From the NCBI GenBank assembly GCA_963805605.1, contig CAWDUX010000003.1, positions 682,001 to 746,000 of the forward strand: a stretch of 64,000 bases of DNA. Reading direction: 5' to 3'. The translations under genes were made by a program, and so were the position numbers. The stretch comes from Actinocatenispora sp963805605. Its GTDB lineage: Bacteria > Actinomycetota > Actinomycetes > Mycobacteriales > Micromonosporaceae. The notes below the pieces were generated by a model. That model searched no databases, was not told the DNA's origin, and saw nothing but the letters and a program-made list of their open reading frames with translations. Shown piece by piece: positions 52,117 through 60,840 of the stretch. Numbering within the stretch: position 1 is the first letter of the stretch; each line of letters starts with the position of its first letter.

Positions 52117-52290
52117 GTGGTCGACGTATTGGGCGCGATCGTCGGGATCCTGGTCATCGCCGGCGCGATCGGCCTGTTCACCACCCGCGGTGCACGCCAC
52201 CAACAGATCAAGGGCAAGCTGTGGAAACTGGTCGGCGTGTCGCTGCTGGTGCTGATCGTGATCGGCTACCTGCGCGCACACAGTAGCTGA
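52117..52290 (+). CDS. small two-helix membrane protein
   Basis: 57 aa from the GTG at 52117, with GAGGAGGA 6 nt upstream. Two membrane segments (VLGAIVGILVIAGAIGLFTT and LWKLVGVSLLVLIVIGYL) are joined by a basic loop (RGARHQQIKGK). No family assigned. It stands alone between the XdhC-like and aminotransferase genes. Confidence 0.7.
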   Translation: MVDVLGAIVGILVIAGAIGLFTTRGARHQQIKGKLWKLVGVSLLVLIVIGYLRAHSS

Positions 52291-52345
52291 AGGAGTCGAC
52301 GAAACCAGGTCGGCATTCTGGACCCTGGGTCAGTCGACGACGATA

Positions 52346-52374
52346 TTCCGACCATCTGTCCACTGGACTATAGT
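52346..52374 (+). promoter_or_regulatory. promoter of aminotransferase gene, leaderless start
   Basis: TTCCGA (52346-52351), 17-bp spacer and TATAGT (52369-52374). The GTG start codon at 52381 lies 7 nt after the -10, where transcription itself should begin. The mRNA would start at or next to the initiation codon, so no ribosome-binding site is needed, and none is present. Confidence 0.65.
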
Positions 52375-52380
52375 CGGCGG

Positions 52381-53529
52381 GTGGATCTTTCCCGGAATGC
52401 ACGTCAACTCCCCGGATCGGGCATCCGTCGCATTTCCGCGGCCGCCGCCACGATTCCTGACGCGCTGCATCTGGAGATCGGTCAGCCGGACATCGCACCA
52501 CCACCCGAGGTTCTTGCCGCGGCCGATCATGCGGCCCGGGCCGGGCACACCGGATACGCCGCGAATGGTGGTCTGCCCCGCCTGCGGCACGCTCTGGCCG
52601 CACCGCGGTGGCGTCAGTCGAGTGTCGACACGGACCAGGTGGTCATCACCAACGGCGGCACGCAGGGAATTCACCTCGCCCTGACCGCGCTACTGGATCC
52701 GGGGGACGAGGTCCTGATTCCGGATCCGGGCTGGCCGAACTACGCGATGATGGCCGGCCTGCTGGGTGCGCGCCCGGTGCGTTATCCGCTGCGTCATGAC
52801 CTGGACTACCAGCCGCGGTTCACCGATCTCGCCGCGCTCGTCGGCACCCGGACCAAGGTACTGGTGCTCAATTCCCCTGGTAACCCGCTCGGTTGTGTGC
52901 TGGACGACGACACACTCCGCGCGCTGCTGGCGCTGGCCGAGGAACGGGGATTCTGGATACTCTCCGACGAATGCTACGACGCCATCGTCTTCGATTCGAA
53001 TCGGCCCATCGGCGCCCGCGGACTGGGACACGACGACCGGCTGGTCACCGCACACAGTTTCTCCAAGGCCTATTCCATGACCGGCTTCCGGGTGGGTTTT
53101 GTCATCGCACCACCGAGAGTCGCGGCCGTCCTTGCCGATATGCAGGAAGCGCATCTTTCCTCGATCAACACCCCAGCACAGTTCGCCGCCCTGGCCGCAT
53201 GGGAAAGGTCATCAGAATTCGTGCCGAAGATCGTCCAGGAATACCGTAACCGACGAGATCTCACGCTCGCTGAACTGACCGCCGTCGGCATCGCAGCGCA
53301 CCGGCCCGACGGCGCGTTCTACCTGTGGTTGGACGTACGTGAACATGCCCGGCCAACCGTGGAGCTGGCTCACACCATTCTCCACCGTACCGGCGTCGCC
53401 CTGGCGCCCGGCTCGGCGTTCGGCCCGCTCGGCGAGGGGTTCCTGCGGCTGTCGCTGGTCGCCCCAGCGGAGCGGTTGTCGGCCGCGGTCGGCCGGATCG
53501 CCGATGTTCTGGACGATCCCGGTTGCTGA
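52381..53529 (+). CDS. PLP-dependent class I/II aminotransferase
   Basis: 382 aa, leaderless GTG start. Fold type I aminotransferase: EIGQPDIAPPPEV at the amino terminus, GGTQGIHLALTALLDPGDEV (PLP phosphate loop), LNSPGNPLG (substrate Asn), SDECYDAIVF, and Schiff-base Lys in SFSKAYSMTGFRVGF. The C-terminal Arg region is FLRLSLVAP. Substrate is not defined; aspartate/tyrosine-type and branched-chain relatives look alike. It converges on the carbamoyltransferase gene with a 1-bp gap, so it may or may not belong to the biosynthetic locus. Confidence 0.92.
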   Translation: MDLSRNARQLPGSGIRRISAAAATIPDALHLEIGQPDIAPPPEVLAAADHAARAGHTGYAANGGLPRLRHALAAPRWRQSSVDTDQVVITNGGTQGIHLALTALLDPGDEVLIPDPGWPNYAMMAGLLGARPVRYPLRHDLDYQPRFTDLAALVGTRTKVLVLNSPGNPLGCVLDDDTLRALLALAEERGFWILSDECYDAIVFDSNRPIGARGLGHDDRLVTAHSFSKAYSMTGFRVGFVIAPPRVAAVLADMQEAHLSSINTPAQFAALAAWERSSEFVPKIVQEYRNRRDLTLAELTAVGIAAHRPDGAFYLWLDVREHARPTVELAHTILHRTGVALAPGSAFGPLGEGFLRLSLVAPAERLSAAVGRIADVLDDPGC

Positions 53530-53530
53530 C

Positions 53531-55237
53531 TCAGCCGTCCTGACGTTCGTAGAGCAGACCGGCACTCCAGATCCTCGCGACCTTCCCCCACTCCAGCGCC
53601 GAACGCACATCCGGGAAGAAGCCGTGGCCGCTGAGATTGGCACTGGTGTTGCACAGCACCGGGATCCCGCTGATCGCCTCGAACTGTTGCAGCACCTCGT
53701 ACAGGAACGGATCGTCGGCACTGGCCACCGTCTGCAGCCGCGCCGTGCCGTCGAGGTGGACCACGGCCGGGATGCGCGGCACCCAGCCTGGCCGCACCAC
53801 GTGGTCGAACAGCATGTGCGGGTCAGGGCTACCCGGATCGAACACCTCAGCAGCCCGCTCCACCAGGCAGATCGGCGCAACCGGCCGGTACCACTCGCGT
53901 CCCTTGACCTCGTTGAGGGTGTCCTTCATGCGCGCGTCAACCGGCGAGGCCAGGATGCTTCGACCGCCCAGGGCACGGGGACCCAGTTCGGCCCGCCCGT
54001 TGAGCACCACGACAGGTTCGCCGGTGTCATGCAGTATCCGTGCCAGTTCGGTCGGATCGCACGCCCTGCTCCGCCAGTCGGGCGGGCACTGGCTCATCGG
54101 GGTCAGTTCCGGTCCCAGCCGCGGATGCCAGCGCACCGGTCGGAGTCTGGAACCTGACGCCAGACCCAGTGCAGCGGCACCGATCGCGGAGCCGGAGTCG
54201 TTGGGGAACGGCGGCACCCACACCTCGTCGAAGATCGGCAGTGCTCGTAGGGCGCTGTTCCACTTGATGTTCAACGCGCAGCCGCCGACCAGGCACAGGT
54301 TCGTACCGCCGGTGCCGGGCCAGGATCCGATCTTGGCCGTGATCCGCGCCAGCAGCAGCTCCTCCAGGAAGGTGTGCACGCTGGCCAGTACATCCTCGTC
54401 GGAGAAGCCGGTGCCTTCCACCCGCTGGCGTACCGTGGCGTAGAAGTCGTGTACCGGACCTATCGAAGGCTCGAACAGGCTTCCGAAACCACCGATGCTC
54501 TGTCGGTAGCGCACCGCGCCCGGCGCATCGCTGTCGAATGCGGCGTGGAAGCTGTCACGCAGGATGGTGACCACCGACGGCCTGGGCTTGCCCAGGGCGA
54601 TGTACGCCATCAACTTGCCGGCCACGGTCAGGTCGTCGACGGTCGCGCTCTGGCTGGTACGGCGGAACGGACCGAAGTGGTGCGCCGCCGTCGCGTAGGC
54701 GTGGCCGATGAGTGCGAACAACTCACCGCCGTTGTGGACGCGGCCAGCCGGATCGACCCAGTAGAGCCGGGGGAACATGCCACCGTCCCAGATGAGCACG
54801 TACGACGGCTCGCCGCGCGCCGCGAACGGGCTCGAACAGTACGCGCTCGCCAGATGCCCGGCCGCATGCGAGTGGCTGGTGTAAAGCAGCGTCTGGCCGC
54901 CCACGGTGAACTGCCCGGCGAAACTCGACCGCAGCAGGTCCGGGGAGCTCGCCGACTCCCGGTACGGGCCCACGGTCAGCCGTACCGGTTGACCCTCGTC
55001 GTACAACGACACGCTGCCCAGTTCGTCGCCGTCCCAACCGTCGATCACCCAACGGTCCACCGCGGCTGGCGTGTAACCGAAGCGGGCAAGCACCGCGCGG
55101 ACCGCGGTCAGGTCCGAGACGGTGCTGTAGCGCCGGCCGTTGTCCAGCTTCTCCATCTCGACGCTGAAGACCAGCCGGTCGTCGTCGAGCAGTGCCACCG
55201 CACCGTCGTGCGTCAGCTTCAACCCGCAGATGATCAC
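53531..55237 (-). CDS. NodU/CmcH/TobZ-type O-carbamoyltransferase
   Basis: 568 aa, ATG. The amino-terminal Kae1-like domain opens with MIICGLKLTHDGAVALL and has the metal-binding His cluster in YTSHSHAAGHLASAY, plus LVGGCALNIKWNS and NDSGSAIGAAALGL. The C-terminal YrdC-like domain has RAELGPRALGGRSILASP and VLCNTSANLSGHGF. Enzymes of this kind transfer a carbamoyl group from carbamoyl phosphate through carbamoyl-AMP to a hydroxyl of a natural product (cephamycin, tobramycin, Nod factor). It is the last gene of the minus-strand biosynthetic locus, 100 bp after the M29-like gene. The product of the nearby beta-hydroxylase could supply the hydroxyl acceptor. Confidence 0.92.
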   Translation of the reverse strand: MIICGLKLTHDGAVALLDDDRLVFSVEMEKLDNGRRYSTVSDLTAVRAVLARFGYTPAAVDRWVIDGWDGDELGSVSLYDEGQPVRLTVGPYRESASSPDLLRSSFAGQFTVGGQTLLYTSHSHAAGHLASAYCSSPFAARGEPSYVLIWDGGMFPRLYWVDPAGRVHNGGELFALIGHAYATAAHHFGPFRRTSQSATVDDLTVAGKLMAYIALGKPRPSVVTILRDSFHAAFDSDAPGAVRYRQSIGGFGSLFEPSIGPVHDFYATVRQRVEGTGFSDEDVLASVHTFLEELLLARITAKIGSWPGTGGTNLCLVGGCALNIKWNSALRALPIFDEVWVPPFPNDSGSAIGAAALGLASGSRLRPVRWHPRLGPELTPMSQCPPDWRSRACDPTELARILHDTGEPVVVLNGRAELGPRALGGRSILASPVDARMKDTLNEVKGREWYRPVAPICLVERAAEVFDPGSPDPHMLFDHVVRPGWVPRIPAVVHLDGTARLQTVASADDPFLYEVLQQFEAISGIPVLCNTSANLSGHGFFPDVRSALEWGKVARIWSAGLLYERQDG

Positions 55238-55337
55238 ATGAACTCCTCAGGTGGGCCAGGACCTGGTCCGGTGGCGAGCTGACAGACGTGGATACGACGG
55301 GGCAGTGGCCGGGTGCCGGGAAGGTCGACCGTACTTG

Positions 55338-56573
55338 TCAACGGCGCAGGCCCAGCGACTGGTACAGCCCGACCATGCCGGCCGAGGAGTCCAGCAGCAC
55401 GTCGACCTCGGTCAGTGCCAGGTCGATGTGGAACGGGGTGTAGCCGCCGAGGCCCAGGCCCAGGTGGATGCCGGGCCACCGCTCGTTGGGATGGAAGTTG
55501 CTGCGCAACCGGTCCGCGCAACCCGGGTGGGTGCCGAAGCCGAACTCGTGCACCTTGCGGTACCGGGGCTCGGCGTCCGCCAGCGCGCGGAAGGTGTCGC
55601 ACAGCCGCTGCGCCTCCAGTACCGGCGCGCTGAAATCATGGATGTAGCCGTTGCGGATGTGCGCCACCACAGGCAGATCCTGCATCGGCGCCAACCGCGC
55701 GAAGGTGTCCGCCGTGTGTTCGACCGACACGCTGCGGTCACCGCGGTGGATGATCGGAGATCCCTTGAACACGACCTCACCGTTGAGCGGCAGCCGGCTC
55801 GCCGGGTCATATTCTCCGGAACCGTCGGCGAGCGTGGACATCTCGCCAGTCGGCAGTACCGTCTGGTCGCCGAAACGCAGCGGGCCGTGCAGGGAGAACC
55901 AGTGCTCGGTCTCCTGGTGCTGGAACACGCACGAGGTGTCCAGTGCCGGTGTCCTGAGTACCAGCGCCGCCGCATCCTCCAGCATCGACAGCATGCGGCG
56001 TTCGATGGCAAGTTCCGAGACGTAGTCGGTTCCGGTGATGATGCGCAGGTAGTGGCGCAACGACACGGCATTGAACCCGGACGAGAAGTAGGAGATGGCG
56101 CCCAGCTTCACACCCTCGGCCTGCTCGTCGGTCAGGTGGACGAACTCGTCGTCGGCGATCCACAGGGCCGAGGCCCGCTGCCCGCCGGCCCGCCAGTCCC
56201 GGAGCTGGTCGACGAAGGCCGACCTGGTCTGCGCTCCCCGCCAGCGCAGCTCATGTACCGGCTGCGCGATGTCGGACACCAGGTGGATACTGCGACGGAC
56301 CTTCTCGGTGGTGACCAGCAGGAACTGGTCTCCGAAATCTCCGTCGTAGAGCGGCAGCAAAGACGACAGCCGTAGCTCCACCAACCCCTGCGAGCCCGCT
56401 GCCAGGTCTGCCGGAGCGTCGGTGTCCGGTGTCGGCATCGCCGCGATCAGCTCCGCCGGGCTGCAGTCCGACTCGTTCAGCGCGCACGTTGGGCCGTCCG
56501 CTCCGGTGGCGAGATCCTTGGGGTCCGCGCGCAGGCACGGGCAGTTTCCTCGGCTGACCACGATCTTGCTCAT
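55338..56573 (-). CDS. peptidase M29/NicX-like metalloprotein
   Basis: 411 aa, ATG behind GGAGGAGAGCT. The C-terminal half matches the thermophilic aminopeptidase (M29) fold, also used by 2,5-dihydroxypyridine dioxygenase NicX. All five metal-ligand positions appear conserved: Glu244 (PTGEMS), Glu343 (VHEFGFG), His370 (GIHLGLG), His382 and Asp384 (FHIDLAL). The amino-terminal ~150 residues are less typical and start with a Cys-rich leader (GNCPCLRADP, TCALNESDCSP). It could be a peptidase that trims an intermediate or an oxygenase. Location between the NRPS and the carbamoyltransferase argues for a role in their product. Confidence 0.75.
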   Translation of the reverse strand: MSKIVVSRGNCPCLRADPKDLATGADGPTCALNESDCSPAELIAAMPTPDTDAPADLAAGSQGLVELRLSSLLPLYDGDFGDQFLLVTTEKVRRSIHLVSDIAQPVHELRWRGAQTRSAFVDQLRDWRAGGQRASALWIADDEFVHLTDEQAEGVKLGAISYFSSGFNAVSLRHYLRIITGTDYVSELAIERRMLSMLEDAAALVLRTPALDTSCVFQHQETEHWFSLHGPLRFGDQTVLPTGEMSTLADGSGEYDPASRLPLNGEVVFKGSPIIHRGDRSVSVEHTADTFARLAPMQDLPVVAHIRNGYIHDFSAPVLEAQRLCDTFRALADAEPRYRKVHEFGFGTHPGCADRLRSNFHPNERWPGIHLGLGLGGYTPFHIDLALTEVDVLLDSSAGMVGLYQSLGLRR

Positions 56574-56646
56574 AGCTCTCCTCCACTGCAGCCCGGGCGC
56601 ATCCGGCGTCCGAGGGGTCGGGCACGGCGAACTGATGCAAGCTCTC

Positions 56647-59600
56647 TCAGGGTGGTCCGAACTGGAAGCCGCCGAACGCCGGCGGCGCTCCGCGGGTGGA
56701 TGTCGGCGCCGGGGCGGGGCCGCCGCGCCAGGGTCGTTCGGCGCCGGCCGCCAGTTCGCGCAGCGCCCCGACGACCCGTTCCAGCAGCAGCTCGGCTGTC
56801 TCCTGCTGGTACAGGTCCCGGTCGTACTGCAGTAGCAGGCTCAACCCGTCCGGATGTTCACAGCCCTGGAAGGACAGGTCGAACAGTCCGGTGTCCAGCG
56901 GCACCGGCGCCCCGGAGAGGGTAAGGCCACACGCCGAACCGGTATCGATGCGCGGGTAGCAGGTGACCCACACGTCGAACAACGGGTTGCGTAACGGCGG
57001 AACGGGCACCGACATCGCGTGGAGCAACCGGTCGAACGGGTAGCGTGCATGGTCCACTGCTTCATGGACGCGCTCGGCGACCTGGGTGAGCAACTGCCGC
57101 CAGGAGCCGTCCGTGAGTTCCAGTCGCAGCGCCACGGAGTTTGCGCAGCAGCTCACATGTTCGTTGAGGCCTAGTGCACCGGCGATGTTGACCGGAGTAC
57201 CCATACACACGTCCCGGCGACCGGTGGCGTGCTGCAGTACGGCGGCGACCGCTCCGGTGAGTGCGGTGAGTAGCCCGCTGCGCAACCCCTGGACCAGCTG
57301 CCGCAACGCGGCCGTCGTGCCGGCCGGAAGCTGTGCACGGACCACGTCGGTGTGCCGGCCGGCCGCACCTCGACGCTCCGCGTCCACGGGAAGCGGCAGT
57401 GCCGCGGGTGGCGGGGTCAGGCGTGCCCGCCAGTAGTCCAGGTCGGCGTCGAACTCACCGGCCTCGAACCGATCGGACTCGGCGGCCGCCAACCGGAGCG
57501 GATCGTGTGGCAGCGCCGGTGGCCCGGCCGCGACGTCAGGTGCTGCCGCGACCTCGTAGAGCGCGGCAAGATCCCGGGCCAGGACCTCCAGTCCCGGCCC
57601 GTCACACACCGCGTGGTGCACCACGACCAGCAGCAGGTTCCTGTCGCCGGGCAGTCGCAGCAGACTGGCGCGCAGTAGCGGTCCCTGGGAGAGCTCGAAG
57701 GGCCGGTTCACCCGCTGGCCGACGGCGTCCGACAGTGCCCTGTCGGGGTCCTCGGCCGTGACCAGGTCCACCATCTCCAGCCGCACCTCGGTGTCGTCCG
57801 GTCGGACCTGCGGCAGACCGCGCTCAGCATGGATGGTGACCCGCAACAGGGCGTGCCGGCGCCGCAGCATCGCCAGCGCCTCCTGCAGGATGGCCGGGTC
57901 AACGGCCGCGGTACCGCAGTCGAAGAGTCCTGGCACGTTGTAGGCGGCGTCGCCGCCCGGGCGGGACTGCTGCAACAGCCACTGCCAGCGCTGTACCGGC
58001 AGTAGATCACGTCGGTCCGGCAGCGCCCGGTGGTGGACTCCGGCGGCCCCGGTAGAGGGCTGGCGAGCGGCCAGCGCCCCGGCCAGCGCCACCGCGCTGG
58101 GGGATTCGAACACATCCCGGACCCGTACCGTACGGGCACAGCGTGCGCTGAGCATCGCGGCCGCCTCGGTCGCGGCCAGGCTGTGGCCACCGGAGCCGAA
58201 GAAGTCGTCCCGGGCACCCATCCCGGGGCGGTGCAGGACACTGGCGAAAACCTCGAGAACCGTTCCGACCAGCGGATCGTCGATCGGTCTGCCCGGTTCC
58301 TCGACCGGCCGACCGGCGGGCGCCCGGGCCGCCAACGCGCGGCGGTCCACCTTGCCGTGCGGGGTGTAGGGCAAGGTGGGCAGCACCTCGATCTCGGACG
58401 GCACCATGTAGTACGGCAACGAGCCGGCGAGCGTATCGCGTAGTGCGGTGATGTCCGGGACCGGCTGATCGCGACCGATGGTCACATAGCCGACCAGGAA
58501 ACGTTCCACATCGGCCTCGTGCACCACTACGGCTGCCGCATCGATCTCGGGGCGGGCCGCCAACGCGGTCTCCACCTCACCCAGCTCGATCCGGAAACCC
58601 CGCAGCTTGACCTGGTTGTCTGCGCGGCCACGGAACTCGATGGCGCCGTCCGCCCGGAAGCTCGCGAGATCGCCGGTGCGGTAGACGTGTCCGTCCGGGT
58701 CCAGCCGCGGGCGGGACAGGAACCGCTGTGCGGTGGCTTCCGCGAGCCCCACGTAGCCGGTGCCCGGGCCGGCCCCGCCGATGAAGAGTTCGCCGACCGC
58801 ACCGGGGACGGCATAGCCACCCCACGGATCAAGCACGTAGTAACGGAGGTTGTCCATCGGGCGGCCGATGGTCGCGGGCGGTTCGCCGGCGCTGGCCACA
58901 CATTGGTGCCAGGACTGGAAGACCGTCGCCTCGGTCGGCCCGTACACGTAGATGAGTTGACGTCCCGGCTGCCAGCGGGCGACCAGATCCCGGTTGAACA
59001 GTTCACCACCGGTCACGATCGTCCGGACATTCGCGAGGCAGTCGGGCGCAAGGTGGACCAGCAGAGACGACAGTGCGAAGACGACGTCGACGGCGAAGCG
59101 CGCGGTCCAGGCGGTCAGTTGGCTCGGCGAGACGGCCGCAGGCTCGTACGGCACGACAGTGGCGCCGGCATGGAGTGTGGCGAGGATCTCCCACACCGAC
59201 ACGTCGAAGCCAGGACTGGCCAGTTGCAGGCACCGCGCGCCGGGCAGCAGGCCAAACTCGTGCGAACTGGCCTGCAACAGGTTGACCAGGCCGCGGTGGC
59301 TGATGGCGGCACCCTTCGGAGTGCCGGTGGAGCCGGAGGTGTGCAGCACGTAGGCGGTGGAGTCGAGCGACCTGGTCACCGGCCACTGCGGCGGGTGTGG
59401 GTGTCGCCGGGCGCGCAACGCTGCCACATCGACCGTGATCTGGGCGGCACCGGGCACCAGCGCGGCGGTCGCTGGTACGCACAGTACCGTCGCCCCTTGC
59501 CCGACACCGACGATCCGGCCGATGCGCTCCGCCGGGTAAGCCGGGTCGACCGGTACACAGACCGCGCCCATTCCCAGTACCGCGACCCAGGCCAACACGA

Positions 59601-60342
59601 GTTCACTCGAACGGGGAAGGCAAAGATGGACCTGATCGCCTGGACGGACGCCGGCCGCGGCCAGCTCCGCCGCGAGCGTCGCCGCCAGCGACATCAACTC
59701 GCCGTAGCTGAGCACCCCGGCACTGTCCAGCACCGCGGGTGTCGCATCGCGCCCCGCCGCTGACCTGGCGAGCAGCTCACCGGCGGACAGGTCCGGCAAC
59801 GGCACAGCGGTCTGATTGAGTTCCACCACCAGTCGACGATGCTCATCGTCGGTGAGTAACGGCAGCCCCGACAGCGGCCCGACCTGTGCCGAGCCGAGGT
59901 ATGCAGCGGCGTGCGTCACCATCTGCGCCAGCCGTGACGGCGTCAACAGCTGCGGCCACTGCGCTGCGGTGTGCACCCGCCCCGGGGACGCGCCGTGCGC
60001 GACGCCCCACTCCACCAGCAGGTCCACTGCGTCGGGCGCAGGAAAGTCACCGTCCACGTCGAGTACCCGAGCCCCGCCCCAGTCCCGGTACGGGACGGCC
60101 GCGTCCAGGCCGCACCGGGTTGCGCGTCGCAGGTCGTCGGTGGTGGCGTCCTCGTCGGTGGTAACGGTGACCAGCAGTGCCGTACCGTCCTGCCAGAGCA
60201 CCAGGTCGGGCGTCAGGGTGCCGTCGCAATGTCCGACCACCGCGGCGAAAGCAGCGACCCGCAGCAGCAGCGCGGGGTCCGGCGTGCTCGGAGTTTCCAG
60301 TGCCGTCCCGCACTCGCCGGCTGTGGTCTGCTCAGAGCCCAT
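56647..60342 (-). CDS. stand-alone nonribosomal peptide synthetase, (stub)-A-T-C
   Basis: About 1231 aa from ATG 60342, with GGGGAG upstream. Residues 1-165 look like the end of a condensation-type domain and lack the HHxxxDG motif. The adenylation domain (about 170-680) has TSGSTGTPKGA, FDVSVWE, YGPTEATV, YRTGD and TPHGKVDR. My by-eye specificity code is D-V-W-F-V-G-V-V-F-K, which I cannot match to a known substrate. The carrier domain has GSGGHSL with Ser721. A condensation domain has HHAVCDG at 909-915 and continues to about 1230. No thioesterase, reductase or second carrier follows. The terminal C domain must pass the aminoacyl group to a free acceptor or to a carrier elsewhere. Confidence 0.92.
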   Translation of the reverse strand: MGSEQTTAGECGTALETPSTPDPALLLRVAAFAAVVGHCDGTLTPDLVLWQDGTALLVTVTTDEDATTDDLRRATRCGLDAAVPYRDWGGARVLDVDGDFPAPDAVDLLVEWGVAHGASPGRVHTAAQWPQLLTPSRLAQMVTHAAAYLGSAQVGPLSGLPLLTDDEHRRLVVELNQTAVPLPDLSAGELLARSAAGRDATPAVLDSAGVLSYGELMSLAATLAAELAAAGVRPGDQVHLCLPRSSELVLAWVAVLGMGAVCVPVDPAYPAERIGRIVGVGQGATVLCVPATAALVPGAAQITVDVAALRARRHPHPPQWPVTRSLDSTAYVLHTSGSTGTPKGAAISHRGLVNLLQASSHEFGLLPGARCLQLASPGFDVSVWEILATLHAGATVVPYEPAAVSPSQLTAWTARFAVDVVFALSSLLVHLAPDCLANVRTIVTGGELFNRDLVARWQPGRQLIYVYGPTEATVFQSWHQCVASAGEPPATIGRPMDNLRYYVLDPWGGYAVPGAVGELFIGGAGPGTGYVGLAEATAQRFLSRPRLDPDGHVYRTGDLASFRADGAIEFRGRADNQVKLRGFRIELGEVETALAARPEIDAAAVVVHEADVERFLVGYVTIGRDQPVPDITALRDTLAGSLPYYMVPSEIEVLPTLPYTPHGKVDRRALAARAPAGRPVEEPGRPIDDPLVGTVLEVFASVLHRPGMGARDDFFGSGGHSLAATEAAAMLSARCARTVRVRDVFESPSAVALAGALAARQPSTGAAGVHHRALPDRRDLLPVQRWQWLLQQSRPGGDAAYNVPGLFDCGTAAVDPAILQEALAMLRRRHALLRVTIHAERGLPQVRPDDTEVRLEMVDLVTAEDPDRALSDAVGQRVNRPFELSQGPLLRASLLRLPGDRNLLLVVVHHAVCDGPGLEVLARDLAALYEVAAAPDVAAGPPALPHDPLRLAAAESDRFEAGEFDADLDYWRARLTPPPAALPLPVDAERRGAAGRHTDVVRAQLPAGTTAALRQLVQGLRSGLLTALTGAVAAVLQHATGRRDVCMGTPVNIAGALGLNEHVSCCANSVALRLELTDGSWRQLLTQVAERVHEAVDHARYPFDRLLHAMSVPVPPLRNPLFDVWVTCYPRIDTGSACGLTLSGAPVPLDTGLFDLSFQGCEHPDGLSLLLQYDRDLYQQETAELLLERVVGALRELAAGAERPWRGGPAPAPTSTRGAPPAFGGFQFGPP

Positions 60343-60692
60343 CCTGCGTACTCCCCATCCCGTTGCGCCACGACAACCTTCGCCCGGCACCATATGTTGC
60401 ATCGTCAGGCGGGCAGTGTCCGCCTCGCCGGGGCACGTGTGACGCCGTTGCCGAAAAGGTGGGCTGAGTGCGCCGGACGGCTGCACCGTCACCTCGTTCG
60501 AACGGCACATGTGCCCGGGTCGGTCCGGCGTACGAGACGATGGAACTCACGGAATTTGGTGGGCGGCATCGCCGCTCCGGCGAATGCTACCTTGTTCATT
60601 CTTTCCGACCGGTCACAATGCGCAGTCGTCGATGGTTCTGCACGACTGTCGCCGTACGGCCGCGCGCTACGCCGGGTCTGCCACCAGCACAC
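60343..60692. other. NRPS upstream region
   Basis: About 350 bp between the NRPS start and the terminator of the small peptide gene. It should contain the NRPS promoter (minus strand). The part near 60540-60620 is AT-richer. No further gene or clear promoter boxes are seen. Confidence 0.4.
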
Positions 60693-60725
60693 CGCGGATC
60701 CAGGTGGACGATGTCCACCTGGATC
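60693..60725. terminator. perfect 15-bp stem terminator after the small peptide gene
   Basis: CGGATCCAGGTGGAC (60693-60707), loop GAT, GTCCACCTGGATCCG (60711-60725), an exact inverted repeat. On the minus strand it begins 7 nt after the stop of the 35-codon gene at 60733-60840. It separates that gene from the NRPS. Its strength and position are good evidence that the small gene is transcribed on its own. Confidence 0.85.
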
Positions 60726-60732
60726 CGGGATA

Positions 60733-60840
60733 TCAGCCCTGCAGCTTGTCGTAGGAGCCGTAGCGGGTGAGCTTGTCGCTGATCGACGACTTCTTCGCCG
60801 GCTGCTGGGTCTTCGACTTCGGTTCCTGCTTCCTGTCCAT
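60733..60840 (-). CDS. 35-aa hydrophilic peptide, candidate precursor or scaffold peptide
   Basis: ATG at 60840 with GAGG 6 nt upstream. An in-frame ATG at 60852 is a weaker alternative. The peptide is rich in Lys, Gln and Ser (MDRKQEPKSKTQQPAKK...), has no hydrophobic segment or Cys, and ends SDKLTRYGSYDKLQG. A strong terminator follows the stop. It lies between the NRPS and the CmlA-type hydroxylase genes, all on the minus strand. I know no family for it. A ribosomal precursor, a peptide scaffold for post-translational addition, or a regulatory/accessory peptide are all possible; it is not MbtH-like. Confidence 0.6.
   Translation of the reverse strand: MDRKQEPKSKTQQPAKKSSISDKLTRYGSYDKLQG

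Noticed and set aside
53531..55237. Carbamoyltransferase considered as a second HypF
   Set aside because: It lacks the acylphosphatase and zinc-finger domains of HypF and begins directly with the NodU/CmcH-type domain.
53339..56375. Plus-strand frames opposite the carbamoyltransferase and M29-like genes
   Set aside because: Antisense shadows; the minus-strand proteins have conserved catalytic motifs throughout.
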